Shown piece after piece: positions 42,253-51,468 of a stretch of DNA of 64,000 nucleotides. The position numbers were made by a program, and so were the translations under genes. Under the pieces are notes generated by a model, which saw only the letters and a program-made list of their open reading frames with translations, ran no database searches and was not told the DNA's origin. How positions within the stretch are numbered: position 1 is the first letter of the stretch; each line of letters starts with the position of its first letter. Source of the stretch: DATHBD01 sp035296325 (lineage in GTDB: Bacteria > Actinomycetota > Actinomycetes > Mycobacteriales > Micromonosporaceae); contig DATHBD010000012.1 in NCBI GenBank assembly GCA_035296325.1, forward strand, positions 55,469-119,468, in the 5' to 3' direction.

Positions 42253-42884
42253 GCCCTGGCGGGGGGTGTGACCCGGTAGCCGACCACGGGAATGATCTCA
42301 GGGTCCACGTCGTCGATCCCCTCGCCGCCGTCCAGTCGGAAGCCGAAGAACGCGTGCAGCGCCGCCGTCGCGAGCTCGACCGGTCGGAACGGCAGCGGAT
42401 GCGTACCGGCATCGTCCCGGCCGTCAGTGCGAGCGCCGGCCCAGTACGGCTCCTCGAACGACAGCCGTTCGCCGATGTCCTCGACCACGCCGGCCCCGGA
42501 CGAGACGCTCACCGCACGACCCAGCGTGCCATCGGTCCAGAGCCCGAAGGCGCACCAGTCCACGACGGTGTGCATGGCGTGCAGGTACGCGGTTGGCCGG
42601 GCCGCCCCGGCCAGGATCCGCTCGGTGGCCGTCGACGGGCGGTCGGTGACCAGCTGCCACCCGCAGATGACGTCGAGACCGGGAAAGCACCCGACGTAGA
42701 CCACGTCCTCGGCCGGGTTGACCGCATCGCTAAGGAGCGCATCGCCGATCTCGACCACGTCGCTGGCCGAAAACAGGCGGTGCACCAGGGCCAACGTCGC
42801 CGACCGGTCCAGGATCGGCGCGGCGCGGAGCACGTCGATCGCATTCGTGTCGGCGTACATCACGACGGCGGTTCCGACCTCCAT
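42249..42884 (-). CDS. Uncharacterised actinobacterial protein between lipB and lipA
   Basis: The 211-residue protein has a hydrophobic start (MEVGTAVVMYADTNAIDVLR), then LVHRLFSASDVVEIGDALLS, and a central DWCAFGLWTDGTLGRAVSVS-like strand pair. It is similar in style to DUF6928-type proteins of actinomycetes, but I am not certain of the family. No catalytic motif is seen. It lies on the opposite strand from the lipoate genes, its stop overlaps the lipB stop by 4 bases, and it looks like an insertion into the lipB-lipA pair. Confidence 0.65.
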   Translation of the reverse strand: MEVGTAVVMYADTNAIDVLRAAPILDRSATLALVHRLFSASDVVEIGDALLSDAVNPAEDVVYVGCFPGLDVICGWQLVTDRPSTATERILAGAARPTAYLHAMHTVVDWCAFGLWTDGTLGRAVSVSSGAGVVEDIGERLSFEEPYWAGARTDGRDDAGTHPLPFRPVELATAALHAFFGFRLDGGEGIDDVDPEIIPVVGYRVTPPARA

Positions 42885-43080
42885 GCCTTGCCTCCTCGCT
42901 CACCGGGCCCGCTGGCCTGCGGAAAGTGCCGCGGTGCCTGACACCGTAGCCGGTGTGGCGGCCCGGTCGCCGTCGGCCGACCGGTCCCCGATCAACCCAC
43001 GGTGCGACGTCGGCGGCGGCACAGTGACGCCCGTCGCCATCGCGGGCCGCCACGCCCCGTCCGGGCGTACCCTTTGCAGC

Positions 43081-44022
43081 GTGACCGCCGTTGCCCCTGA
43101 AGGCCGCCGCCTCCTCCGGATAGAGGCCCGCAACTCCGCGACCCCGATCGAGCGCAAACCACCGTGGATCAAGGTCAAAGCGACGATGGGCCCGGAGTAC
43201 ACCGCTCTGCGCGGTCTGGTGCAGCGGGAGGGCCTGCACACGGTGTGCCAGGAGGCCGGCTGCCCCAACATCTACGAATGTTGGGAGGACCGCGAGGCAA
43301 CCTTTCTGATCGGCGGCGACCAGTGCACGAGGCGCTGTGACTTCTGCCAGATCGACACCGGCAAACCGGCCGAGTTCGACGCCGACGAACCACGACGGGT
43401 AGCCGAGTCGGTCGCCACGATGGGCCTGCGCTACGCCACCATCACCGGCGTCGCCCGCGACGACCTGCCCGACGGCGGCGCCTGGCTCTATGCCGAGACG
43501 GTGCGCCAGATTCACAAGCTGCTCCCCGAGTGCGGGGTCGAGCTGCTCATCCCGGACTTCAACGGCGATCCCGCCCAGCTCGGCGAGGTCTTCGGCGCGA
43601 CACCGCAGGTGCTCGCGCACAACGTGGAGACCGTGCCCAGGATCTTCAAGCGGATCCGGCCGGCGTTCCGGTACGAACGCTCGCTGGAGGTGCTCACCCG
43701 CGCCCGCGCCGCCGGCCTGGTGACCAAGTCGAACCTGATCCTCGGGCTCGGCGAGGAACGCGCCGAGGTGACCCAGGCCCTGCACGACCTGCACGAGGCC
43801 GGTTGCGAGCTGGTCACGATCACCCAGTACCTTCGTCCGACCCCCCGCCACCACCCGGTTGAGCGCTGGGTCAAGCCGGAGGAGTTCGTCGAGCTGCAGC
43901 AGGAGGCGGAGCGGATCGGCTTCGTCGGGGTGATGAGCGGGCCACTGGTGCGCTCGTCCTACCGTGCCGGGCGCCTCTACCAGCAGGCGGTCACGGCCCG
44001 GGAATTGGCGACGCAGGCGTAG
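43081..44022 (+). CDS. lipA: Lipoyl synthase
   Basis: The 313-residue radical SAM enzyme inserts two sulfurs into protein-bound octanoyl chains. The auxiliary cluster motif C-x4-C-x5-C is Cys56, Cys61, Cys67. The radical SAM motif C-x3-C-x2-C is Cys82, Cys86, Cys89. The C-terminal RSSYRAG supplies the Ser ligand of the auxiliary cluster. The GTG start at 43081 gives a normal length. The auxiliary [4Fe-4S] cluster is consumed in the reaction, so ErpA or similar carriers matter. Its last 32 bases overlap the convergent LtrA-like gene. Confidence 0.96.
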   Translation: MTAVAPEGRRLLRIEARNSATPIERKPPWIKVKATMGPEYTALRGLVQREGLHTVCQEAGCPNIYECWEDREATFLIGGDQCTRRCDFCQIDTGKPAEFDADEPRRVAESVATMGLRYATITGVARDDLPDGGAWLYAETVRQIHKLLPECGVELLIPDFNGDPAQLGEVFGATPQVLAHNVETVPRIFKRIRPAFRYERSLEVLTRARAAGLVTKSNLILGLGEERAEVTQALHDLHEAGCELVTITQYLRPTPRHHPVERWVKPEEFVELQQEAERIGFVGVMSGPLVRSSYRAGRLYQQAVTARELATQA

Positions 44023-45181
44023 CGCGGCGCTCGAGGAAGTCCGCAGGCTCCCCGGCGCCCGCCCGCCGCACGGCCCAGGCCTCCAGCGCGTTGAGCGTGA
44101 CCAACACCACAGCGAGGGCGACGAGCACCGCCAGGGCGGGCAGATGGCTGGCCACCGGCAGCAGCGCCAGGCACACGGCCGCGCCGCCCAGCCTGGGCCA
44201 CGCCACGGTGCGGTACATCCGCCAGCGCGTGTACCCGAAGGTCGCCAGGTAGAGCGCGCAACCGCCGACCAGCAACGCCGCCACCGAGACCGAGAGGTGG
44301 TGGTCCGGGTGCGCCACCACCTCGGCCATCCCGACGGCGATCGCGATGATGCCGCCGATCAGTGGCAGGTGGCCGTAGGCGAGCACCTGCCGGATCAGGT
44401 CGGTCTGCACCCGGGCGGCCGCGATGGCGTGCCGGACCGCGCTCGCCGCGAAGACGAAGTACACCCACCACAGGCCGCAGGCCACGACGAACGCCGCGGC
44501 GACCGCGAAGGCCCGGCCGACGGTCAGCGCGTCGCCGGCCGCGGATGCGCCGATCGCGATGATGGACTCCCCGAGGGTCAGAATCAGGAAGAGCCCGAAC
44601 CGCTCCGGCAGGTGCGACGGGTCGAACCTGACTCTCGCGAGGCGACGGCGGGTGAGGGCCGGCACGGCCAGGTCGATCAGGCCGGCCAGCGCCCAGACGG
44701 CGATCCGGGCGCCACCCGGCAGCAGACCGCCGACCAGCAGCATCGGACCGGTCACGACGAGGGCCACGCTGAACGCGTTGAGCCCGAACGGCCGGGTGCG
44801 GAAGTACACGGCGGCGAGCAGCATCCGGAGGACGAAGTACGCCGCGCCGAAGAGCAGCCCGCGGTCGCCGTACGCCTGGGGGATGGCCAGGGACATGAAC
44901 AGACTGCCGAGCCCGATCGCGAAGATGCCGAGGCGGTCGACGGCGTTCTCGACGTCGTGGGTGTTGGCGTGGACCGAGGTGCCCACCCACGCCCACCAGA
45001 TCGGAACGAAGACCACCAGGGCCTGAGCCACCCCCACCCAGTCGTGGCGATCGTGCAGCAACGCCGAAATCTGGGTCACCGCGAACACGAACACAAGATC
45101 GAAGAACAGCTCCGCCCAGCTGACCTTCTTCTCTGGAATCTCCGACCGCTCGGTCGCTTCCGACAACTCCGCCTGCGCCAC
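43991..45181 (-). CDS. Low temperature requirement A (LtrA) family membrane protein
   Basis: The 396-residue protein shows the family start KKVSWAELFFDLVFVFAVTQ near residues 17-36 and about twelve hydrophobic helices, with FGLFLILTLGESIIAIG near residue 200. LtrA proteins were named from a Listeria cold-sensitive mutant and their activity is unknown. The start GTG at 45181 has a GGGGGC stretch upstream. It is convergent with and overlaps lipA, and is not part of the conserved lipoate block. Confidence 0.85.
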   Translation of the reverse strand: MAQAELSEATERSEIPEKKVSWAELFFDLVFVFAVTQISALLHDRHDWVGVAQALVVFVPIWWAWVGTSVHANTHDVENAVDRLGIFAIGLGSLFMSLAIPQAYGDRGLLFGAAYFVLRMLLAAVYFRTRPFGLNAFSVALVVTGPMLLVGGLLPGGARIAVWALAGLIDLAVPALTRRRLARVRFDPSHLPERFGLFLILTLGESIIAIGASAAGDALTVGRAFAVAAAFVVACGLWWVYFVFAASAVRHAIAAARVQTDLIRQVLAYGHLPLIGGIIAIAVGMAEVVAHPDHHLSVSVAALLVGGCALYLATFGYTRWRMYRTVAWPRLGGAAVCLALLPVASHLPALAVLVALAVVLVTLNALEAWAVRRAGAGEPADFLERRATPASPIPGP

Positions 45182-45293
45182 GCCTACGCCCCCTTGGTCG
45201 ACCCAACCTAGCCCCGCCAACGTCGCCGTGTCGGCACACATTCCAACCGGCCGACCGCTGACCCTATTGGCGCCGGGAACTAGACTCCAGAGC

Positions 45294-45992
45294 ATGGCAA
45301 AGGCTCAGGAGCCGGAGAAGGTGTCCTTCTTCGGGCGATTCAAGCAGATCGGTATGGTCTTTTCGTTCACCGCCAAGCGGGACCGGCTCTTTGTGCCGCT
45401 GGTGCTGGCGGCCGTGCTGGTTCCGCTGATCGCCGTCGGTGTGGCAATAGCGCTCGGCACCAGCTGGCTGTGGCTGCCGGGTGGCATCATGGTCGCGCTG
45501 CTGCTCACCATGCTCGTGCTCAACTGGCGTTCGCAGAAGGCGATGCTGAGCGAGGCCGAGGGGCAGCCGGGCGCGGCCGCCTCCTTCGTCGAGACCCTGC
45601 GCGGTGACTGGCGGGTCACCCCCGCGATCGCGTCCACCACCCAGTTCGACATGGTCCACCTGGTGATCGGCCGCCCCGGGGTCATCCTGCTCGGCGAGGG
45701 CAACCCGCACCGGGTGCGTGGCCTCATCGCGCAGGAGAAGCGGCGCCTCGCCAAGGTCATCGGCACCGCCGACCTGCGTGACTTCATCGTCGGCAACGAG
45801 GAGGGCCAGCTGCCGCTGGGCAAGCTCCGCGCCACCATCATGAAGCTGCCGCGCACCATCACCGGCAAGGATGTCAACGCGCTGGACAAGCGGCTGACCG
45901 CCCTCTCCGCGCGGCCGCAGATGCCCAAGGGCGCGATCCCGAAGAACATGCGGCCGTCAAAGGGCGCCACCAAGGCGATGCGCGGCCGCTGA
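45294..45992 (+). CDS. DUF4191 membrane protein
   Basis: This 232-residue protein has two adjacent membrane helices (about 35-55 and 60-80) and a basic C-terminal tail (ALSARPQMPKGAIPKNMRPS). The signature KVSFFGRFKQIGMVFSFT near the start and GVILLGEGNPHRVRGLIAQE in the middle are typical of DUF4191. It always accompanies lipA and glnA in Actinobacteria (Rv2219 in M. tuberculosis, from memory). The function is unknown. Confidence 0.87.
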   Translation: MAKAQEPEKVSFFGRFKQIGMVFSFTAKRDRLFVPLVLAAVLVPLIAVGVAIALGTSWLWLPGGIMVALLLTMLVLNWRSQKAMLSEAEGQPGAAASFVETLRGDWRVTPAIASTTQFDMVHLVIGRPGVILLGEGNPHRVRGLIAQEKRRLAKVIGTADLRDFIVGNEEGQLPLGKLRATIMKLPRTITGKDVNALDKRLTALSARPQMPKGAIPKNMRPSKGATKAMRGR

Positions 45993-46012
45993 CCGGCTGC
46001 CGCGCCCGCGTC

Positions 46013-46465
46013 TCAGCGGGACGAGACGATCACCGAACCGGATGCCCGGTCATGCAGTCCTCGCTGCTCCCGATCCATGATCAGGGGCGGCACGAAGAGG
46101 GTGAGCAGCAGCCCGCGCAGGATGGCCCGCGGAATGCCGATCGGCCCGCCCGTGGCGTACCCCACGCACCGGATCCTGGCCAGGTACATACCGGGCGTCT
46201 GACCGAAGAGCCCGAGAAAGAAGCCGTACTCCACGACCAGCGCCGCGGGTGCCGCCCACGGGTTGTCCCGCAGTCCGCCGAGCGGCGCGCTGGCGAAGAG
46301 GCAGAGCAGCCAATCGATCAACAGTGCCGAGAAGCGACGCCCCAGCGGGACCGGCTGCTGCACACCCGGATCGGACTCGGTCGGATCGTTCCCGCCGCCG
46401 TGCGCGCCCGTCGACGCCGCCTGTGCCACGTACTCCACGGTAGCCGCGGGGGTCGGATTCGCCAT
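46013..46465 (-). CDS. RDD family membrane protein
   Basis: The 150-residue protein has the RDD core: VPLGRRFSALLIDWLLCLFA (Arg and Asp in the first helix) and TPGMYLARIRCVGYATGGP before the last helix. There are three membrane segments. The N-terminal 45 residues are polar. RDD proteins are mostly uncharacterised. The gene diverges from glnA1 with a 190-base spacer that contains the GlnR-like box. It converges with the DUF4191 gene. Confidence 0.87.
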   Translation of the reverse strand: MANPTPAATVEYVAQAASTGAHGGGNDPTESDPGVQQPVPLGRRFSALLIDWLLCLFASAPLGGLRDNPWAAPAALVVEYGFFLGLFGQTPGMYLARIRCVGYATGGPIGIPRAILRGLLLTLFVPPLIMDREQRGLHDRASGSVIVSSR

Positions 46466-46529
46466 CCGCACCCCCGGCGGCGGGCGGCGCGGATACGATC
46501 TCCGCGAACCCGCCGTGAAATCGTGCTCC

Positions 46530-46556
46530 GAAACATCCCTGAAACAATCGAGACAC
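46530..46556 (+). promoter_or_regulatory. GlnR-type box upstream of glnA1
   Basis: Three pentamers with exact 6-base gaps are present: GAAAC-n6-GAAAC-n6-GACAC. The Streptomyces GlnR consensus is gTnAc-n6-GaAAc repeats, so the spacing and the GAAAC sites fit, and the end sites deviate. It lies 100 bases before the glnA1 start, suitable for activation under nitrogen limitation. Confidence 0.6.
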
Positions 46557-46655
46557 GCCGGGGCAACGCCGTACCCATAGCGTCGCGAGCACCGAGCCAC
46601 CTTGTATGAAAGGTGATCGCTAAACGCTGGCCCTTCTGCCGAGCCTGGAGGACGT

Positions 46656-48080
46656 GTGTTCGCCAACCCCGACGAGCTGCTCAGATACATCAAGGACGAA
46701 GGCGTCCGGTTTGTCGATGTGCGCTTCTGTGACCTACCCGGCGTGATGCAGCACTTCACCGTGCCGGTCGAGTCCTTCGACGACAACGCCTTTGGTGAGG
46801 GGCTCGCCTTCGACGGTTCGTCGATTCGCGGTTTCCAAGCCATCCACGAGTCGGACATGCTGCTGCTGCCCGACCACACCAGCGCCTTCGTCGACCCGTT
46901 CCGGGTCGAGAAGACGGTGGCGCTCAACTTCTTCATCCACGACCCGTTCACCCGGGAGCCCTACAGCCGCGACCCCCGCAACGTCGCCAAGAAGGCCGAG
47001 GCGTACCTCGCGTCGAGCGGCATCGCCGACACGGCGTACTTCGGCGCGGAGGCGGAGTTCTACATCTTCGACTCGATCCGCCACGAGACCAGCGCCAACC
47101 AGGCGTTCTACTACATCGACTCGGTCGAGGGCTGGTGGAACAGCGGCAAGGACGAGCCGGGCGGCAACCGCGGTTACAAGACTAACTACAAGGGCGGGTA
47201 CTTCCCCGTGCCGCCGGTGGACCACTACGCCGACCTGCGTGACCAGATGGTCAAGCGGCTGATCGGTGCGGGCTTCACCGTCGAGCGCGCGCACCACGAG
47301 GTCGGCACCGCCGGCCAGGCCGAGATCAACTACAAGTTCTCGACGCTGGTGCACGCCGCGGACCAGATGCAGCTCTTCAAGTACATCGTGAAGAACACCG
47401 CCTGGGCCAACGGCAAGACCGCAACCTTCATGCCGAAGCCGATCTTCGGTGACAACGGCTCCGGCATGCACACCCACCAGAGCCTGTGGCTGGGCGGCGA
47501 GCCGCTCTTCTACGACGAGGCGGGCTACGGCGGCCTCTCCGAGATGGCCCGGTGGTACATCGGCGGCCTGCTGCACCACGCGCCGTCGCTGCTGGCGTTC
47601 ACCAACCCGACCGTCAACTCCTACCGGCGCCTGGTGCCCGGCTACGAGGCCCCGGTCAACCTGGTGTACTCGGCCCGCAACCGCTCCGCCTGCACCCGCA
47701 TCCCGGTCACCGGCACCAACGCCAAGGCCAAGCGGGTGGAGTTCCGGGTGCCGGACCCGTCGGCGAACGTGTACCTCGCGTTCTCGGCCATGATGATGGC
47801 CGGCCTGGACGGTATCCGCAGCAAGATCGAGCCGCCGGACCCGATCGACAAGGACCTGTACGACCTTCCGCCGGAGGAGGTCGCGAACGTCAAGCAGGTG
47901 CCCGGCTCGCTCGATGCGGTGCTCAACTCGCTCGAGGCCGACCACGACTACCTGATCGACGGCGGCGTGTTCACGCCTGACCTGATCGAGACGTGGATCG
48001 ACTACAAGCGGGCGAACGAGATCGACCCGGTCCGGCTCCGCCCGACCCCGCACGAGTTCGCCATGTACTACGACGTCTGA
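46656..48080 (+). CDS. glnA: Glutamine synthetase type I (adenylylated form)
   Basis: The 474-residue GSI-beta enzyme forms glutamine from glutamate and ammonia with ATP. Visible marks are FDGSSIRGF near residue 51, EAEFYIFD near 131, the ATP-site segment with KPIFGDNGSGMHTHQSLW near 265, and NRSAC near 345. The adenylylation Tyr402 sits in DKDLYDLPPEE, so this is the target of GlnE encoded 9 kb to the right. GTG at 46656 has GGAGG 4 bases upstream. A terminator hairpin follows. Confidence 0.97.
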   Translation: MFANPDELLRYIKDEGVRFVDVRFCDLPGVMQHFTVPVESFDDNAFGEGLAFDGSSIRGFQAIHESDMLLLPDHTSAFVDPFRVEKTVALNFFIHDPFTREPYSRDPRNVAKKAEAYLASSGIADTAYFGAEAEFYIFDSIRHETSANQAFYYIDSVEGWWNSGKDEPGGNRGYKTNYKGGYFPVPPVDHYADLRDQMVKRLIGAGFTVERAHHEVGTAGQAEINYKFSTLVHAADQMQLFKYIVKNTAWANGKTATFMPKPIFGDNGSGMHTHQSLWLGGEPLFYDEAGYGGLSEMARWYIGGLLHHAPSLLAFTNPTVNSYRRLVPGYEAPVNLVYSARNRSACTRIPVTGTNAKAKRVEFRVPDPSANVYLAFSAMMMAGLDGIRSKIEPPDPIDKDLYDLPPEEVANVKQVPGSLDAVLNSLEADHDYLIDGGVFTPDLIETWIDYKRANEIDPVRLRPTPHEFAMYYDV

Positions 48081-48094
48081 TCCCTTCCGCGGAG

Positions 48095-48136
48095 AACGGC
48101 GGTCATGCTCGGCGCACAGCCGACGTGACCGCCGTT
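48095..48136 (+). terminator. Hairpin terminator after glnA1
   Basis: Perfect 11-base arms (48095-48105 and 48126-48136) with a smaller inner stem (TCGGC/GCCGA) closing a 5-base loop. It begins 14 bases after the glnA1 stop. Confidence 0.78.
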
Positions 48137-48239
48137 TGCCGTTGCGAGCAGGTCGATACGCAACGACCTACGTAGTCCCCCCGGACGGCCGGCCCACCTC
48201 TCGACACCACATGTCCGGCCGGAGGCGGGTACCGGTACG

Positions 48240-49526
48240 GTGCTCGGGATGGGGGTTGAACGAACCGGTCGACAGGTCGGGTGGAGCGGCGGCGCCTGGC
48301 TCGCCATGTTCCGGGGTGTCCGCACGATGCTGCCGCTGGCGGCCGCCATCACCGTCATCGGCTTCGTGGGCTCGTTCACATTGCCGTACATCCCGCTGTT
48401 TCTGACCTCGGCTGTGCGCGCCGATCCGGTGGAAACAGCAGCGTTCCTCATCGCGGGGCCGCTCGCCGGCGTGGCGCTGTCAACTGTGGCCGGCCGACTG
48501 TCAGACCGGCCGGGGATGCGTCGGGTGACGCTCATCGTCGCCTGCCTCGCCGGCGTCGCGGGCTTCGGGGCGTACGCGGTCACCCGGGAGTACTGGCTGT
48601 TACTGCCAGTGGCGGTGACCCTGGTCGCGTTGTCGTCGGCGGCGTTTCCGCTGACCTTCGCGTTCGCCCGGCACCGGCTCGACCAGGACACCCCCGGAGA
48701 GTCCGCGGCAGTCGTCAATGCCCTGCGGATGCTGGTCTCGGTGTCCTGGGTCGCCGGTCCGCCGATTGCCGCCTTCGTCCTCGATGCGGTGACCTTCACC
48801 GGGCTGTTCACCATCGTCGCGGTGGGGTTCGCGATGGCCGCCGGCATTGTCGCGGTACGTCTCGCCGAGCCGGGGCGACCCGCGGCCGTACTCCACGATG
48901 AGCGGTCCACTTCGGACAGTGACGGCCCGCGTACCACCGGCGGCATCCCCTTGGCCGCCGGTGCGTTCCTCATGATGCAGACCGCGGCGATGCTGAGCAC
49001 CATCGCGATGTCGCTGTACGTCACCGGCGACCTGCGTGGCAACGTACAGCAGGCAGGCTGGATCCTCGCCGTGTGCGCGGTACTGGAAATTCCGCTGATG
49101 CTGATGCTTGGCGCCTTCGCCACCCGGTTCCCGCTGCACCGTCTCGTGATGGCCGGTGCGGCGGTCGGGGTGGCGTACTTCGCGGTGGTGGCCGTCGCGA
49201 CGAGCCCCTGGCACGTGGCGGTGGCGCAGATCCTCAACGCCTTCTTCGTCGCCGCCGTCGCCGGCCTGGGAATCTCGTACTTTCAGGATCTCGATCCCGG
49301 GCACCCCGGGCGGGCGACGACCATCTTCGTCAACACGCAGCGGGTCAGCGCGATGGTCGCCGGGGCGGCCCTCGGTCTGGCACAGCACCTGGGATTCCGG
49401 GTGGCCTACGCCGGCGGAGCGGTGCTCTGCGCCCTCGGGCTCGCGGCGCTGCTGGTCAGGCACACGCAGTTCCGGCGTCGGCCCTCGGGCCGCGACCGGG
49501 CCGCGCGCCTGGAGCGGGCAAGCTGA
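48240..49526 (+). CDS. MFS efflux transporter, SetA/sugar-efflux-like
   Basis: The protein has about 428 residues and twelve predicted helices. The motif-A-like loop GRLSDRPGMRRVTL lies near residue 82, and QDTPGESAAVVNALRMLVSVSW near residue 155 resembles sugar-efflux (Set) transporters. The start is uncertain: GTG at 48240 or ATG at 48249, neither with a well-spaced ribosome site. The substrate is unknown. It begins the accessory block that follows glnA1. Confidence 0.82.
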   Translation: MLGMGVERTGRQVGWSGGAWLAMFRGVRTMLPLAAAITVIGFVGSFTLPYIPLFLTSAVRADPVETAAFLIAGPLAGVALSTVAGRLSDRPGMRRVTLIVACLAGVAGFGAYAVTREYWLLLPVAVTLVALSSAAFPLTFAFARHRLDQDTPGESAAVVNALRMLVSVSWVAGPPIAAFVLDAVTFTGLFTIVAVGFAMAAGIVAVRLAEPGRPAAVLHDERSTSDSDGPRTTGGIPLAAGAFLMMQTAAMLSTIAMSLYVTGDLRGNVQQAGWILAVCAVLEIPLMLMLGAFATRFPLHRLVMAGAAVGVAYFAVVAVATSPWHVAVAQILNAFFVAAVAGLGISYFQDLDPGHPGRATTIFVNTQRVSAMVAGAALGLAQHLGFRVAYAGGAVLCALGLAALLVRHTQFRRRPSGRDRAARLERAS

Positions 49527-49553
49527 ACTGGTGATCGAGCGGGTTGGCCCGTG

Positions 49554-50105
49554 CTACAGGTGCTCGCCCGTCACGTTCCGGCCGTTGTGCGGTCGGCCGG
49601 TCGGGGATGGCTCGCCGAGCGGGTCGTGGAAGAGCCGGTCAACCGGGGTGCCGAAGCTGGGCGGGAGCGCCCGGGACTCGCGCTCCCGACGGTCCTTGAG
49701 CGCGTGCATGGCCGACGAGAGCCGGGCCAGCTCCCGCTCCCGCGCGTTCTGCGCCTTGGTGGGTCCCGGCGTGGCCGGCCGCGGGTCGGTGCGCGGTCCA
49801 ATCTCGCTGGGGAGCCGACCGGTCGCGTGTGCGTGGTCGACCGCCCGTTTGGCGGCCAACAGGGTCATCCCGCAGTACCGGCGCAGCAGCATGACGGCTT
49901 GCAACGGGTCGCCCTGCCGGACCAGGTTCTCCACCTCGTCGCGCTTGGCGGCGTCCAGGCCGGGATGGCCGGCCCGGGTGGGCAGTCGAGTCTTCATCTG
50001 ATCCGCGACGAGATCGGTGGCCCGACCCGAACGACGCAGGACCAGCAGCACCACCACGCTCGCCAGCAGGATCAGCGCGATGGTGACGATCGCGGCAGTC
50101 GGCAT
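49554..50105 (-). CDS. Membrane-anchored protein with L7/L12 C-domain-like segment
   Basis: The 183-residue protein has one N-terminal membrane helix (about 5-23) and a short linker. Residues about 52-90 (DEVENLVRQGDPLQAVMLLR onward, AAKRAVDHAH) look like the helix-helix unit of the ribosomal L7/L12 C-terminal fold, seen in many actinomycete proteins of unknown role. The remaining C-terminal part is polar and Arg-rich. It is not a ribosomal protein. It converges with the MFS gene. Confidence 0.68.
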   Translation of the reverse strand: MPTAAIVTIALILLASVVVLLVLRRSGRATDLVADQMKTRLPTRAGHPGLDAAKRDEVENLVRQGDPLQAVMLLRRYCGMTLLAAKRAVDHAHATGRLPSEIGPRTDPRPATPGPTKAQNARERELARLSSAMHALKDRRERESRALPPSFGTPVDRLFHDPLGEPSPTGRPHNGRNVTGEHL

Positions 50106-50215
50106 CGTCGTAGCGTAACGATCGGGTGCGCCGTACGCCGGCCCCTGACAGCCTCCGGCGAGCCGGCTCGCCTGTGTGGCTCGGATCGATGCAGAGCCGG
50201 GGTAGGCGCCGGGCC

Positions 50216-51280
50216 CTACGAAGCGGCGGGCCGGATCAGGCGGATTCCACCGACCGAAGCGGCGCCCGTGTGCTCACCCATGGTGGCCAGCGCCCGCGGC
50301 ACCTCCGGCAGGCCCATCGTCCCGGTGATCAGGAGACCCGGCCGCAGCGTGCCGGCGGAAATCATCTCCAGCATCGGCGGGTACGCGTGCGCGGCCATCC
50401 CGTGACTTCCCAGCAGTGCCAGCTCCCCGGCGATCACCTCGTCCATCGGAATCCGCGGATGGCCGTCGGCCCGTGGGAGCAGCCCGATCTGGACGTGCCG
50501 GCCCCGCCGGCGCAGGCTCCGGATCGAGGCGACGCAGGTGGCATGGCTTCCCAGCGCGTCCATCGACAGGTGGGCGCCGCCGCCGGTGGCATCGCGTACG
50601 GCCGCGACCAGCGCATCCTCGGCCAGGTCGGACGCGTCCAGGCAGATGGCGGCGCCGCAGCGACGCGCCAGCCCGAGTGCGGCGGGCGACACGTCCACGG
50701 CCACCACCCGGGCACCGCACGCCGCGGCGATCATGACTGCGGAGAGTCCCACGCCGCCGCAGCCGTACACGGCGACCCACTCCCCTGCCGTGACGCGGCC
50801 CTGCGTCACGACCGCGCGGAACGACGTGGCGAACCGGCAGCCCAGCGCCGCCGCGGCCGCGAAGTCCAGGTCCGCCGGCAGCCGGACCAGGTTCACCTCG
50901 GCCCGGTCCACCGCGACGTACTCGGCGAACGATCCCCAGTAGGTGAATCCCGGCTGGGTCTGGTGGTGGCACACCTGGTGATCACCGGCGAGGCACGCCG
51001 CGCACCGTCCGCACGCGCAGACGAAGGGTGCGGTGACCCGGTCGCCGACCGTCCAACCGGTTACCTGCCCGCCGACGGCCACCAGGACACCGGCGAATTC
51101 GTGCCCCGGCACGTGCGGCAGCCGGATGTCGGGGTCATGTCCGCGCCAGCCATGCCAGTCGCTGCGGCACAGGCCGGTCACCTCCACCCGGACGATCGCG
51201 CCGTCCGGCGCCGGCACCGGGTCGGGCACCTCACGGATCTCCGGCGCGGCTCCGAACTGGTCGAACACCACCGCGCGCAC
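50216..51280 (-). CDS. Zinc-dependent alcohol dehydrogenase (MDR superfamily)
   Basis: The 354-residue enzyme has catalytic-zinc residues in TGLCRSDWHGW and PHVPGHEFAG. The four-Cys structural-zinc loop is CACGRCAACLAGDHQVC, and the nucleotide-binding motif is YGCGGVGLSAVM near residue 170. GTG at 51280 starts the conserved VRAVVFDQFG directly. It oxidises an alcohol with NAD(P); related actinobacterial enzymes act on various alcohols, so the substrate is open. Confidence 0.88.
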   Translation of the reverse strand: MRAVVFDQFGAAPEIREVPDPVPAPDGAIVRVEVTGLCRSDWHGWRGHDPDIRLPHVPGHEFAGVLVAVGGQVTGWTVGDRVTAPFVCACGRCAACLAGDHQVCHHQTQPGFTYWGSFAEYVAVDRAEVNLVRLPADLDFAAAAALGCRFATSFRAVVTQGRVTAGEWVAVYGCGGVGLSAVMIAAACGARVVAVDVSPAALGLARRCGAAICLDASDLAEDALVAAVRDATGGGAHLSMDALGSHATCVASIRSLRRRGRHVQIGLLPRADGHPRIPMDEVIAGELALLGSHGMAAHAYPPMLEMISAGTLRPGLLITGTMGLPEVPRALATMGEHTGAASVGGIRLIRPAAS

Positions 51281-51468
51281 GCGGGCATCATCACACGACG
51301 GCCTGGCGCCCGCACCCCACCGCCACAACGAAAAACGTGCCCCCCGCCCGGACGACGCGGGTTTCAGCCGACGTCGTACCAGATCGAGGGGCACCGTTGC
51401 GGTGTATCAACGTGCACCGTTCACGTCCCGGGCGGGTCCACCACTGCGCAGCCGCCCTGGGATCAGCC

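Noticed and set aside
49554..50105. Ribosomal protein L7/L12 gene
   Set aside because: Only the short C-domain-like helices match, and the protein has a membrane helix and a long unrelated tail.
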